From Saururus chinensis (taxonomy: Eukaryota > Streptophyta > Magnoliopsida > Piperales > Saururaceae), in NCBI GenBank assembly GCA_035235625.1, contig CP141150.1, forward strand, positions 434,001-498,000: 64,000 nt of DNA. The letters are read 5' to 3'. Positions 24,490 to 34,819 of the stretch are shown piece by piece. The notes under the pieces were generated by a model. The model did not search any database. It was not told the DNA's origin and saw only the letters and a program-made list of their open reading frames with translations. Positions within the stretch are counted from its first letter, which is position 1. Each line of letters starts with the position of its first letter. The position numbers and the translations under genes are program-made.

Positions 24490-24805
24490 GCTCACTAGCC
24501 ATCACTAGTACATACATATATATTTATATATACGTAAAACATACACGCTAGCCATCACTAGCACATGCATACATACGTCAAACATACACGCTAGCCATCA
24601 CTAGCACATGCATAATTCATACATACTCCAAACATGCACGCTAGCCATCACTAGCACATGCATAATCCAAACATACTTCAAACATGCACGCTAGTCATCA
24701 CTAGCACATGCATACATACGTCAACATACACGCTAGCCATCACTAGCACATAATCAACATACGAAACTTACCAACAAACACGCTAGTCATCACTAGCACA
24801 TACTT
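24490..24805. repeat. GCTAGCCATCACTAGCAC repeats, seven units
   Basis: The core recurs at about 24493, 24547, 24587, 24638, 24689, 24731 and 24781. GCTAG and CTAGC flank a six-base spacer, so each core can form a short hairpin. Confidence 0.85.
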
Positions 24806-26683
24806 ACATCCAACATACTTATAACCAACATGCATGTCATATACATTTCAACATGCCATGTAATCGTGCTTACATGCATATCATGCAATCGGATTGTTAC
24901 TTAACATCCAAAGCATGGAATCATACAATCCTAGCATGTTGCTACTCATTCAAAGCATGCTTCATGAAATTACAAGTTCAAAGTTCCCCTACCTCATAAT
25001 CATGACGTTTGATGGCGAGCACACGACGTTGGCGGCGTCGGCGGTGGAGTTGGCGGCCAAAAGCTTTTCCTGGTTGAGAGAGCTGCTGTCCCGAGGATCT
25101 TAGGAAGTGCCGAAAACAATCACGGCCAAACAGGGTGTTAGAAGTCAATGCGGCAAAACCCGCGGTCCACAACGGCACACTAGGGCGGCCGGGAGAAATG
25201 TCGTGCCAACATATGTGGTAGTGCGACCAGAAGTCGATGGTGTACTCACTGAAGATGGGCCGGTGGCTAAGACGTGCTCATCCGGCCACAAGACGTCAAA
25301 ACCAGCCGTGGACAGCACCCAACGGCGATGATTTCACATCAACATAGGCCCACATACGGGCGGAAAGTATGGGGCAATGCTAGAGGAGAGGTGGAGGTGG
25401 GCTAAGTGTCAACTCCACTCGGTGGCAAAGCCAACCGATGGTCAAGCGGCGCGAATGCGGCGCCTAAACCCAGAAGCACATGCGTGGCCACATGCACACG
25501 CGGCCCAAAGGGGCGGGGGAGAGGGCTGACAGGAGGCAAATCAAGGCCCACAAAAGGCCAACAGGGTTAAGGCCCTAGCTGTGGCCAATCAAAGCGGCGA
25601 CATCGCCGATCACCACCCACAACCAATACCCATGGTGCGGGCGGCTGTGCATCTCTCACGGTATAGGGCAATGACAAGCGGCCCATTCCGGGTGGAGTGT
25701 ATAATCGGGCCAATCGGGGCTGGCCCTCACTATCGCCGAGCTGGGGCAGAGCCCACGATGGCCAAATGGCCCACGGCTCGCCAATGCCAATGACCCGATA
25801 CGCACCCAAAGCGTCTAATTGGGTGGAGCAATACAAATAGGGGCGAGGCGGGGTCAGAAAAGACAAACCCCTACCGACACCGGGTTGAGGTAGGCTGGAT
25901 GGAGTCCTACCGATGACCGGACGACAATGGGAAACCCACCGGCGTCCAAAAAATCCTACGGACAGTGAGATGGAATAGTAGAAATAAAACCTGACCAAAG
26001 TGCCGGTAGCTCACCACGGAGTGAACAAAGCATGGCGGTGGCTCTAGCCAGTGCCTATAGGTTCCTAGTAGCCAACTAAATATAAGTCTAGTTGAGGGCG
26101 GCCGCAAACGATGTCAAAATCGTACGTCCACAGTTCAAAAAAGGGATTGAAGGGGAGAAAAACCCGAAAAAAGGTTTGGTACTTCGTTGAGGAGCGAAAA
26201 GGCCATGGCGGCAGTCATAGCCGGTACCTACGGACTCGTGGCGGTGAGGCAAAGCAGATGCTGACAAGAACCGCTAGAATCCGATGATGGAGGAGGGAGA
26301 ACAGAGCGACCGGAAATGGGCTCTGGTTTTCTCTTCTCCTCTCATAACATCTGTTTTTCTTCTGTAAGTTTGTGGAACGAAACTTACTGGAGTCGGCTTA
26401 AAAGCCGTGCTTTTACTATTCATTTTTTAATTTTTACCTTTACGTCCCTAATATGCGTTCACCCACCGGTTACACATTGTAGCTCCAAAATTCATGCCGT
26501 AAGCACGTAGCGAGGCCCGCGGCCTGCGACTAAGCCCCACACCCGACTCTACGGGTATAAATATGAGGGAAAAATACACAAATATGAATACGCCGAAGCG
26601 TCACATTTTTCCGCCGAAAATGACCAGAAAAATAGTAGGAAAATCTCAAAAAATCATAGAAAAATCAGGGACCTTACACATTC

Positions 26684-27065
26684 CTACGCCACTAAATATT
26701 GGTTTTCATTGATGCCATCTTGGTGTACAATAAGTCATAGGCAGAGCACTTGATGCATCTCAAGTCGGTTTTCTCTATTTTGCGAGATAACTCCTTATTC
26801 CTAAAGCATTCGAAAGGTTCCTTTGGTAGCCCGCAAGTTGATTACTCGGGTCATATTATTTCGAGGAGCGGCGTTGCCACTGACCTGGCCAAGGTGGCCA
26901 CCATGCTCTCTTGGCCGCCACCCACCTACGTTCGGGCACTCAGGGGTTTTTTGGACCTTACAAGTTATTATCGGCGGTTCATCATTTGGTATGGAGAGTT
27001 GGCTTGTCCCCTTACAAAGCTGCTCAAGAAGGGGGCTTTTGCTTAGAACGTGAATGCCCAAGCGG
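26684..27065 (+). pseudogene. Gypsy reverse transcriptase, 3' part
   Basis: After the insertion the sequence reads ILVFIDAILVYNKS, the position of the F(V/I)DD(I/V)LVYS catalytic loop, with one D changed to A. Then HLMHLKSVFSILRDNSL and VDYSGHIISRSGVATDLAKVATMLSWP and LRGFLDLTSYYRRFI. These are palm and thumb motifs of gypsy RT. Confidence 0.88.
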
Positions 27066-27685
27066 TATTTGAGGGGCTGAAGTAGGCTATGGCCTCAGCC
27101 CCAGTTCTGCTCTTACCTGCTTCAGCCGACCTTTCATGGTGGAGACAAACGCTTCAGAGACAGGCCTCGAGGTGGTTCTTCTACACGACAAGCATCCCAT
27201 TGCTTACTTCAGTAAGGCCTTGGCTGGCCGCTCTTTGTCCTTGTCTGTGTATGAGAAAGAAATGTAGGCTATCGTCCTCGCGGTCGACAAGTGGTGGCCT
27301 TACTTACTTGGCCGCCGGTTCCTCATTCGCATTGACCACCAACCCCTGAAATGTTTCTTAGAATAGAGGGTGTCCACTCCATCTCAGCAGCGGTGGGTAA
27401 GCAAGTTACTTAGTTATGACTACAAGGTTGTGTACAAGAAAGGGTCTAAGAACATCGTGGTCGACGCTCTCTCTCATAGCCCTTGCTCGGGCTCTTGTTT
27501 GGCTTTCTCCACTTTATCTTATCCATTCATTGATGAGTTGTGGCAGGCCTATCTTGATGATTCTTCAATGCAGGCTGTGATTGTAGCCCTTCAAACCGAC
27601 CCTGCTACCCGGCCCTTCTTTGTGTGGCGGGATGCCCTTCTCTTTTGGAAGGACCGTCTGTGGGTACCCAATGTAGCTGACCTTT
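27066..27685 (+). pseudogene. Gypsy RNase H and integrase N-terminus remnant
   Basis: RNase H signals: ETNASETGLGVVLLH, PIAYFSKALAGRSLSLSVYEKEM and IRIDHQPLK, in two frames, ending with KKGSKNIVVDALSHSP. The spacer before integrase follows (DELWQAYLDD, WRDALLFWKDRLWVPN). It is cut by the solo LTR at 27686. Confidence 0.85.
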
Positions 27686-28319
27686 TGTCACGCCCCGGCG
27701 ATGCCCGACCCGAGCCGAACCCGGTCCAAGGGCCGGTCAAGCGCGCGGGGGCGACGAAGTGAAATTGAGAAACGATTCTAGCGGAAGACTTAATCCCTAA
27801 CCACGGGCGATTAACAGCAACACGGAGTGCGCACAATCCTTTGAGCAAGAGTAAATAAAAGGGAAGAAAAAGGTGTTGCTTATCACAAAGTAAACAACAA
27901 TCTCAAACCCACAAGCTTAGTTAAGTAAAGCCCACACCGGCTCAAAATAAGTCATAAGCAAACATAACTGTAACATGTGACATAAAACCACAACAAGAAC
28001 CCTACACAAAGGTTCGAACATAAAGCATGAAAGAAACGATGATAAGTCACGCAACGATCTCCATCATCACACCCAAGCTACCTCTGACCTTTCCTCAAAA
28101 AGGCAATCCTGTCCGTCTGCGTGTCGCACCACGCAGCCCCAAATCAAAACACAAAAGAGGGGTGAGTTTTAACACTCAGCAATGGTTTTAATATCACTGT
28201 CAATGTAGAAAATACGATAGCTTAGAAATGAGATCGTTTCAGATCAAAGATTTACATGGTGCATCACTTTCTGATCACACATTCATATCACTTAACACTG
28301 CATAAAAATGCATAATTCA

Positions 28320-28660
28320 ACCTGCATGGATGTATCTCTGGCAAACATATTCCCACATGCATTCACATCATAACCAATCCCGCATGGACGTATCTCTAAC
28401 ATACATATTCCACATGCATAACATCAAAATCAGCATGCATGGATGTATCTCTAACATACATATTCCACATGCATAACATCAACATCAACATGCATGGATG
28501 TATCTCTAACATACATATTCCACATGCATAACATCAACATCAACATGTATGGATGTATCTCTAACATACATATTCCACATGCATAACATCAATATCAACA
28601 TGCATGGATGTATCTCTAACATACATATTCCCACATGCATAATGTTATCACAATCAACCT
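28320..28660. repeat. Minisatellite in LTR copy 3, about six units
   Basis: GCATGGATGTATCTCTAAC units as in copies 1 and 2, but with more recent-looking, nearly identical 57-58 bp units in the middle (CATGCATAACATCAACATCAA spacers). Confidence 0.85.
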
Positions 28661-29064
28661 CCATCAAGGAGTAATCACACATTGACGTCACACAGACGGG
28701 AGCATAGACAAGGCCACGAAGGCGTGTCATGGTACAAAATTCTACACAAGAATTCAAGAAAGATCGGGGTTATCAATCCCTGATACTGCTCGCCCTGGAC
28801 GATCCTGGCCAAGGATGTCCCATTCTCACACAGAGAATCTAGAGCAGGGGTGTTCGCCCAGGGACATCTCCTGCGGAGGGAAGAGCCCGAGTTCTCACAC
28901 AGAGAACCCTAGAACACGTGGTAGCGGGGTGCACACGGCATACCACACTGGATTCTCAGGGTCCAGAAGACACACATAATGATATTCTCACATATCCGCA
29001 AGACAAGTACACAACTCGTCCCCACATCATTCCATTAAACAAGACTCAACCTGGGGAGTGCACT

Positions 29065-29156
29065 CGTTCCACACAGGAACTCCAAATCGTTCCACACAGG
29101 AACTCCAAATCGTTCCACACAGGAACTTCAAATCGTTCCACACAGGAACTTCAAAT
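29065..29156. repeat. 23-bp tandem repeat, four units, private to copy 3
   Basis: CGTTCCACACAGGAACTCC plus AAAT is repeated four times; copies 1 and 2 carry the unit once. The core GTTCC...GGAAC is a hairpin. Confidence 0.9.
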
Positions 29157-29954
29157 CAAAATATGTCCTTTCGGACCAATCAACTTGCGATTAATCCACG
29201 ACCGATAAACCCAGCACGCAATTCCATCACATTGCATCCAATCGGTCAAATTCGATTAATCACAATGAAGCCTCAATTGGAAATCCATTTTCATGATGCG
29301 TGCAACATGGTACATGCGTGGGCAAAGCATACATGAACCCTAATCATGATAAGTACTCTCACCAGCCCCTAATGCATCATTCATAATCAAGATATTAAGC
29401 TTCAAACATCATCATTTAACCCCCACATGTGTGTGTGTGTAACTAGTAGAAGCCTTTCACATGATGCATATTAACATGCTTGAAAATCAACTCACTACCA
29501 CACTACACATGTGAATTTCTACCTAAACATGAATTCCAGCGGAAATCATAGTAGAAGAATCGTTGAAATCTTCGCTAGGTTCAAAACTCAACCACAAAGG
29601 CTAAACACCTATAACATCACTCATTCCATCATTGAGTCATGGTATTCTCCAACATTCACACACCATTAATCACAATTTATCATGACAAATCTGTCCAACA
29701 ATGATTGTAGTCCTACTGAAATATGCTTAACCAAAGGGAAACAACTATTCATAATTTCAAAATAACGATTCCAACATCATGCCACAAAACATAAGTCATT
29801 CCACCATCACTAAGCATATATCTCAACTCTATAAACTCAATAGCATGCATTTCCAGTAGCCTAACATAGCTCAAAACACTCCACATTCATATAAAATTGG
29901 CAAGCTAAAGTGGAATCATCAAAATAGGCATCATACACACAACATACAATTTTC

Positions 29955-30065
29955 TGTGTAGCCGATCGATCGCCCTTCAGGCCGTTCGATCGGTTACACG
30001 CAAAATTCTGAAATTTTCAGTTCAGCCGATCGATCGCCCTGCAAGGCCGATCGATCGCCAACACG
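29955..30065. repeat. CGATCG palindrome module in LTR copy 3
   Basis: GCCGATCGATCGCCCT and GGCCGTTCGATCGGTTAC alternate. Related modules lie at about 1550-1725 in copy 1 and 10950-11035 in copy 2. Confidence 0.75.
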
Positions 30066-31160
30066 GCAGAACAGTCATCTTCTTCCTTTCGCAAAATCAA
30101 ACCGAGACACCATAGATAACACTTTAAATCCACATCTAGCACCCTAATCATCATCAAAAGTCCTCCTTGACTTCCAGAATATCAAACCAAACCATAATAA
30201 TGCAAAACCCTAAGAAATCGGGATTAAATAATTCCATTTTCTAATCTTACCATTAACACACTCAATCAAGCAAACCATTTCGAAATAAGCCAAAAATGAA
30301 GAGTTTTACCATGGATAAACAGAGATTTCGAAGACCCATTACCTCAGCACTTGATTAAGCTCGGATTGAAGAGTCACCCTTCTTGAAATCCTTGAAAATA
30401 CAATGAGTTTGAATTAAACACCAATGGAAATCGATTTACTTAAGAAATCCCTAATTAAATCTTAGATCTAGGGCTTGTTGGTAGTAAAAATCGAATTTTG
30501 AATGTTAGGGTTCGTAGTAAAACGCAAATCAGTAGCTTTTGATGGTCAAAAACGAATTGAATCAAGGGGAAAATGGTAGATTTAGAAAAATTTAAGAGAA
30601 AAGCCATGGATTAGTGCTTAATTAGAGCAAGCTTACCTTAATCGGCTTCTAATTCGGGCCTAAGTGGGGATTAGGCCAGACCTCCTTCCTTAGCCTATTC
30701 CCAAAAATGGAAATGGCTCTGGTTTGCCCTTTTATAGTAAGGGTTGGGGTAGGCATAGGTAAGTTTTGGGGTGTACATATGAAAAGTAGGCTAAAAGTGG
30801 TTATTTTGCAAATTTAAGCACGAATTAAGCCTAATAAAATTCTGAAAATTTTTGTGTGACCTTAAGTATATGTCTAGGTTCATTTGACACAAAAATAAAA
30901 TTTTCGACCGTGGGGCCCACAGGGGTCCCGCCAAAACCCTAATTTTTGGGAAAATAGTGAAAATTCCAAAAAATCTCAAAAATTCACATTTGGTTTAAAA
31001 TCACTTAAAACCACTAATATTGAAGTTAATTTTGGTTAAAACCATCACAAACTCTATTTATTTACAAAATCACCGAATAAGATCAAAAAACACGTAAATC
31101 TCACGATAACCCATAATTAAATAAAAATCAAAACCGGTTTTAAAGATGAGGGTCCTTACA

Positions 31161-32010
31161 CCTTTGCCATTGCATCCTGTCTCACTTCCATGACTCTCCC
31201 GTGGCTGGTCATAAAGGGGCTTTCCGCACCTATAAGCGGGTTAGCCAGAACTTCCTGTGGCAGGGTATTCGCTAGGATGTCCAAGAGTATGTGGCTGCTG
31301 GTGATGTTTATCAGAGGGCTAAGGCCGCCACAACTTCTCCCACCGGTTTGTTGTAGCCCTTGCTTATTTCAGATAAGGTATGGGAGGATGTTTCGATGGA
31401 CTTTGTGGAGGCCTTGCCTGTGGTGCAAGGTAAGTTAGTGATTATGGTTGTGGTGGACCGACCGTCCAAGTATACTCATTTTTGTGCGTTGGGACATCCC
31501 TTCACCGCCAAGACAGTGGCTGATCTCTATGTTCAGGAGGTGGCCTGACTCCACAGTATGCCTCTAACTATTGTTTCTGATCATAATCGGATATTCATTT
31601 CAGAGTTTTGGCAATTCTTCACTTTATAGGATACTTCTCTTCATATGAGCCTTGCTTTTCACCCTCAGACGGATGGTCAAACAGAGGTGGTTAATTGTCG
31701 TTTGGAGTAGTATCTTTGATGCTTCACTATGACGCAACCCCACAGATGGCTTCAACTTCTTCCATGGGAGGAGTGGTCCTATAATACTGCCTATCATACT
31801 CGAGCTGGCTTCACCCCTTTTGAGGTACTGTATGGCCGCCCGCCACCGATTGTGTTATTGTATGTACCTCATCGCTCATCTGTGGCTAAGGTGGACTATA
31901 TGCTCCAGACACGAGATGAGGTCTTGCGTCAGCTCAAGGAGAATTTGTTTTCGGCCTAGAATTGGATGAAACAAATTTATGATCATCATCCCACAAATTG
32001 GGAGTTTGTG
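31161..32010 (+). pseudogene. Gypsy integrase remnant
   Basis: The zinc-binding N-terminus appears as GHKGAFRTYKRVSQNFLWQG. The core has ISDKVWEDVSMDFVEALPVVQGK, VVVDRPSKYTHFCAL, PLTIVSDHNRIFISEFW and LAFHPQTDGQTEVVN, with the catalytic D/D/E region partly altered. WEEWSYNTAYHTRAGFTPFEVLYGRPPP marks its C-terminal side. Stops break the frame at several places. Confidence 0.9.
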
Positions 32011-32433
32011 GTGGGTGACTTGGTTTATGTGTCAGTTCTACCTCATCGCCACACATCCTTGTTTTAGACCGAGCACTCCAAGCTCGCCCCTAGTTTCCAT
32101 GGTCCCTATGCTGTTGAGGAGCGCATTGGTCCAGTGTCTTACCGCCTTGCCTTGCCTCCGGACTCCTTAGTTCACCTTGTCTTTCATGTATCCCGCCTGC
32201 GCCACTTTGTAGGTGACAAGTCCTTGGCTGAGGGTGTTCCTCCACCCCCCTTGATGGGCCTGGTTCCGGCGTCTGACGCTATTCCTGCTTTGGTGCTTGA
32301 GAAGCATCGGGTCCATCGCTATGGTCGTATTATTACAAAGGTTTTGATTTATTGGAAGGGGCTGCTGCTTGAGGATTCTAAATGGATGCCCGAGGATGAG
32401 TTCTTGGCTCGCTACCCAGCTTGGTCACCTTGA
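32011..32433 (+). pseudogene. Gypsy integrase C-terminus with chromodomain-like tail
   Basis: Reads SKLAPSFHGPYAVEERIGPVSYRLALP and VFHVSRLRHFVG (the GPF/Y module), then LIYWKGLLLEDSKWMPEDEFLARYP. The last block resembles the divergent chromodomain of plant chromoviruses (WxGLPxxxATWE...FP), ending with a stop at 32431-32433, 31 bp before the 3' LTR. Confidence 0.8.
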
Positions 32434-32464
32434 GGACAAGGCGAATAGTGGAAGCGCAGTGGAG

Positions 32465-32703
32465 TGTTGTGCACATTCATCTAACTCTTCTTTTCTCTTT
32501 ATTTCAGCACACTAGACTATTTTCATTTGTATTCAGTTAGTATTTGCATGTGTATGTGATTAGTAATTACATAAGAGCGCCATCCCCTCCCTTGGTCTGG
32601 TTTATGCAATTTGACTATTCAGATATCTCTCCCCTTTCTTCCTTCTTCCTCCCCTTTCCATGTGTGAATCTCCAAGGTACTGATCGTGCCTGCATTGGGC
32701 ACA
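32465..32703 (+). repeat. 3' LTR of the gypsy element, about 239 bp
   Basis: Begins TGTTGTGCACATTCATC and ends TGCATTGGGCACA, matching the 5' LTR apart from a central deletion of about 90 bp and a short CT-rich insertion. Confidence 0.85.
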
Positions 32704-32784
32704 TTAGGAGAGAGAGGAAGGAAGAGAGAGAGGATAAGGAGAGAGGTGAGATAGAGAGGAGAGAGAGAGGGGGGGAGATTTTTT

Positions 32785-32930
32785 TAAAGTATTAGCGACG
32801 CATCTATGTGTCGCTAATAACTCTCGATATTAGCGATGAATATGTGTATGAGTTGCTAATAGTATAGTGTATTAGCGATGTATACTATACTATTAGCGAC
32901 GCATACACGTACATCATTTTTTTTAATTTT
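32785..32930. repeat. GCGACGCAT palindromes, right part
   Basis: TATTAGCGACGCATC...TGTGTCGCTAATAAC and related stems, the same family as 18985-19290. Confidence 0.7.
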
Positions 32931-32949
32931 AAAAAATAAAAATAAAATA

Positions 32950-33260
32950 GATTGAGAGAGAGAGTGAGGAGAGGGGAAAGGGGAGAGAGAGAGTAGGGGA
33001 GAGAGGGTAGAGAGAGAGACGAGAGAACAGAGAGAGGGTGAGGAGAGAGAAAAGAGAGAGTGAGGAGAGAGAAAAAAGAGTGCGGAGAGAGCGAGGAGAG
33101 AAAGAAAAGAGAGAGGGTGAGGGAGAGAGAAAAGAGAGAGGGTGAGGAGAGAGAGAAAGAAGGGAGAGAGGGTGAGGAGAGAGAGAGAGAGAGAAGAGAG
33201 GGGGTGAGCAGAGAGAGAGGGAGAGGAGAGGGAGAGAAGAGAGGGAGAAGAGAAATATTT
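32950..33260. repeat. GA-rich low-complexity block
   Basis: AGAGAGAGAGTGAGGAGAG-type purine repeat. Open frames here encode only charged or Ser/Leu repeats and are not genes. Confidence 0.8.
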
Positions 33261-33539
33261 TAATTTTTTAAAAATAGTATTGGCAACGTTTACTAGTAAG
33301 TGTCGCAAATACTATATCATTTGCAACGCTTAACATTAAGCGTTGCAAATAATCTACCCAATTGTGACGTTCATTGATAAACGTCGCAATAGGTAATTTT
33401 TTTAGTGGCATTTCAACAGAAACATCGCTAAAAATTATGCCACACACGGGAAATTTTTGTTCACCAGTGCAGGCAAAATTTTGCCCGCATGGGTGAAGTA
33501 AAATATTGCGTAGGCAGTTTCGCCCACATGGTATTTATT

Positions 33540-34190
33540 CCCTCCCCTCCCTCTCCCCTAAGCACCTCTTCTTCTCCTGTTCCCATAGACCACAGCCGCC
33601 TCCACCGTTCCTCCACCCCGGCTCTGCCATGTCTCCACCCCGACTCCGTCGCGTCACCTTTCACCCTATTTACTGCATCCACTCTGCCGCCGTTGTCCCA
33701 TCTTAGCTACCGCCAACCCCCCATCTCCGCTATCCCGGCTCTGCCTTTGCCCTCCTCCCTTCCCCTCCCCCACCCCCTCCCCGGTCGCCCTTTCCTTCCC
33801 CTCCCCTCCCCTCCCCTCTGCCCTCCTCCCTTCTCCCATCCCCACCGCTGCTGTTCGGGCTCAGCCACCGCCAACCCTCCCATCGCGCCAGCTCCGCTTC
33901 CGCCCTCCTCCCTTCTCATCCCCCTGCCCCCCACTCCTTGGCCCCCTCTCTCCCCGCACCCCCCCCCCCCCAATTTGCCTTCTCCTGCAGAGGGGCTATC
34001 GAATACGGGTTCCGGCACCGCACCCCTTCCTCCCCCTCTCTCCCCCTTTCATTGCCTCCCCTATCCCCCTTTCAACTCCTCCCGCTCCCCCCCTCCTATG
34101 ATTTTCAAAGGAGGGGGCCGGATTTTGGTGCCCACTGTCCTCTGTCCCCCTCTCCCTTCCCTAGTGGGTTCGGTGGCCCACCATGGATTT
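33540..34190. repeat. CT/C-rich tract within the DNA transposon
   Basis: Strongly pyrimidine-rich (CCTCCC, CCCCTCC runs). A 236-codon open frame on the plus strand encodes Pro/Ser/Leu low-complexity sequence with no domain; I do not call it a gene. It could be captured host 5' sequence, but no source is recognisable. Confidence 0.6.
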
Positions 34191-34204
34191 TCTTTATAAA
34201 TTTT

Positions 34205-34819
34205 TTGTCTTTAGCGACGCATATAAAAACGATGCTAAAGCTTATTTATTAGAATCACTAATATTATATTATTAGCGACACATTAAATAAGTTTTTTAAA
34301 AAAAAATTATTCTATTAGCGATGTATACACAACCGTTGCTAATAAGGACTTATGAGCGACACTTATAGTTATACGTCGCGAATAAGTTATTTATAATATT
34401 TTTTTAAAATGGTTTTTCTATTAGTAACGTATACACAAATGTTGCTAATAAGGACTTATTAGCAACGCTTAGAGTTATACTTCACTGATAAGTTATTTTT
34501 ATTTATTTTTAAATAGTTTTACTATTAATGACGTATATAATAACGTTGCTAATAACTAATCATTAGCAACACTAATAAATAAGTGTTGCTAATTAATTAT
34601 TAGAGACATAGTTTTAAAAATAGCGACACATATATATACATTGCTAATATGCACTATTAGCGACACTTTATGTTATGTGTCGCTAATAGGCAATAGCGAC
34701 AACACTTTTTGTGACACTTATAGCGACATTTTGTATGCATCACTAATAGTCATTCGTGATGCTTAGGGGACTATAAGAGACACATAAATGTGTCACTAAA
34801 AGTCCTTTTTGTTGTAGTG
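34205..34819. repeat. Subterminal palindrome array and right CACTA-type end
   Basis: At least eight stems of the type TTAGCGACGCATATA...AACGATGCTAAAG. The terminus at 34819 reads inward CACTACAACAAAAAGGAC, followed by TTTTAGTGACACATTTATG. Confidence 0.65.

Larger units (their letters stand above)
22063..26678 (-). mobile_element. Very long solo LTR, 4616 bp, minisatellite-rich
   Basis: Ends are TGTAACGCCCGAG and GGGACCTTACA, flanked by CGTTC (22058-22062) and CATTC (26679-26683), a target duplication with one mismatch. It splits the RT gene exactly between LFRPF and the catalytic loop. Read on the minus strand it starts TGTAAGGTCCC, has TATTTATA about 120 bp in, and ends CTCGGGCGTTACA. It holds no pol domain but at least four separate tandem-repeat arrays. 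I call it a solo LTR; a non-autonomous element with undetected LTRs is the alternative. Confidence 0.78.
27686..31160 (-). mobile_element. Long-LTR family copy 3 (solo LTR, 3475 bp, target duplication CCTTT)
   Basis: Begins TGTCACGCCCCGG and ends GGGTCCTTACA, flanked by exact CCTTT duplications (27681-27685 and 31161-31165). It lies inside the gypsy integrase region. It has the same orientation as copy 1 and is inverted relative to copy 2. The sense strand is minus (TGTAAGGACCC start, TATA box near 30730). It contains the shared minisatellite, an extra 23-bp repeat and CGATCG palindromes. No protein domain is encoded. Confidence 0.92.
19355..32703 (+). mobile_element. Ty3/gypsy retrotransposon, chromovirus-like, inactive, about 13.3 kb with nested LTRs
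   Basis: LTRs are at 19355-19648 and 32465-32703. Between them, in gypsy order: gag, zinc knuckle, protease, RT, RNase H, integrase and a C-terminal chromodomain-like segment. It is interrupted at 22063-26678 and 27686-31160 by solo LTRs of other families. Many stops (TAG/TGA/TAA replacing coding triplets) make it dead. GGAGA lies just before the left LTR and again at 32707-32711, a possible target duplication but unreliable in GA-rich DNA. Without the nested LTRs the element is about 5.3 kb, normal for a chromovirus. Confidence 0.88.
18226..34819. mobile_element. Non-autonomous CACTA-like DNA transposon, split by a gypsy insertion
   Basis: The two parts are 18226-19354 and 32704-34819. Both contain GA-rich low-complexity blocks and arrays of imperfect palindromes around TTAGCGACGCATA...TATGCGTCGCTAA. 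The right end reads inward as CACTACAACAAAAAGGAC, a typical plant CACTA terminus followed by such subterminal repeats. I could not find the matching left end, so the left limit is approximate and the element may be truncated. No transposase is encoded. The GA-rich DNA on both sides of the gypsy element matches in character, supporting a single original element of about 3.2 kb. Confidence 0.55.

Noticed and set aside
33489-34199. 236-codon open frame on the plus strand
   Set aside because: Low-complexity Pro/Ser/Leu sequence from a CT-rich tract within a DNA transposon, with overlapping long frames on both strands and no domain.
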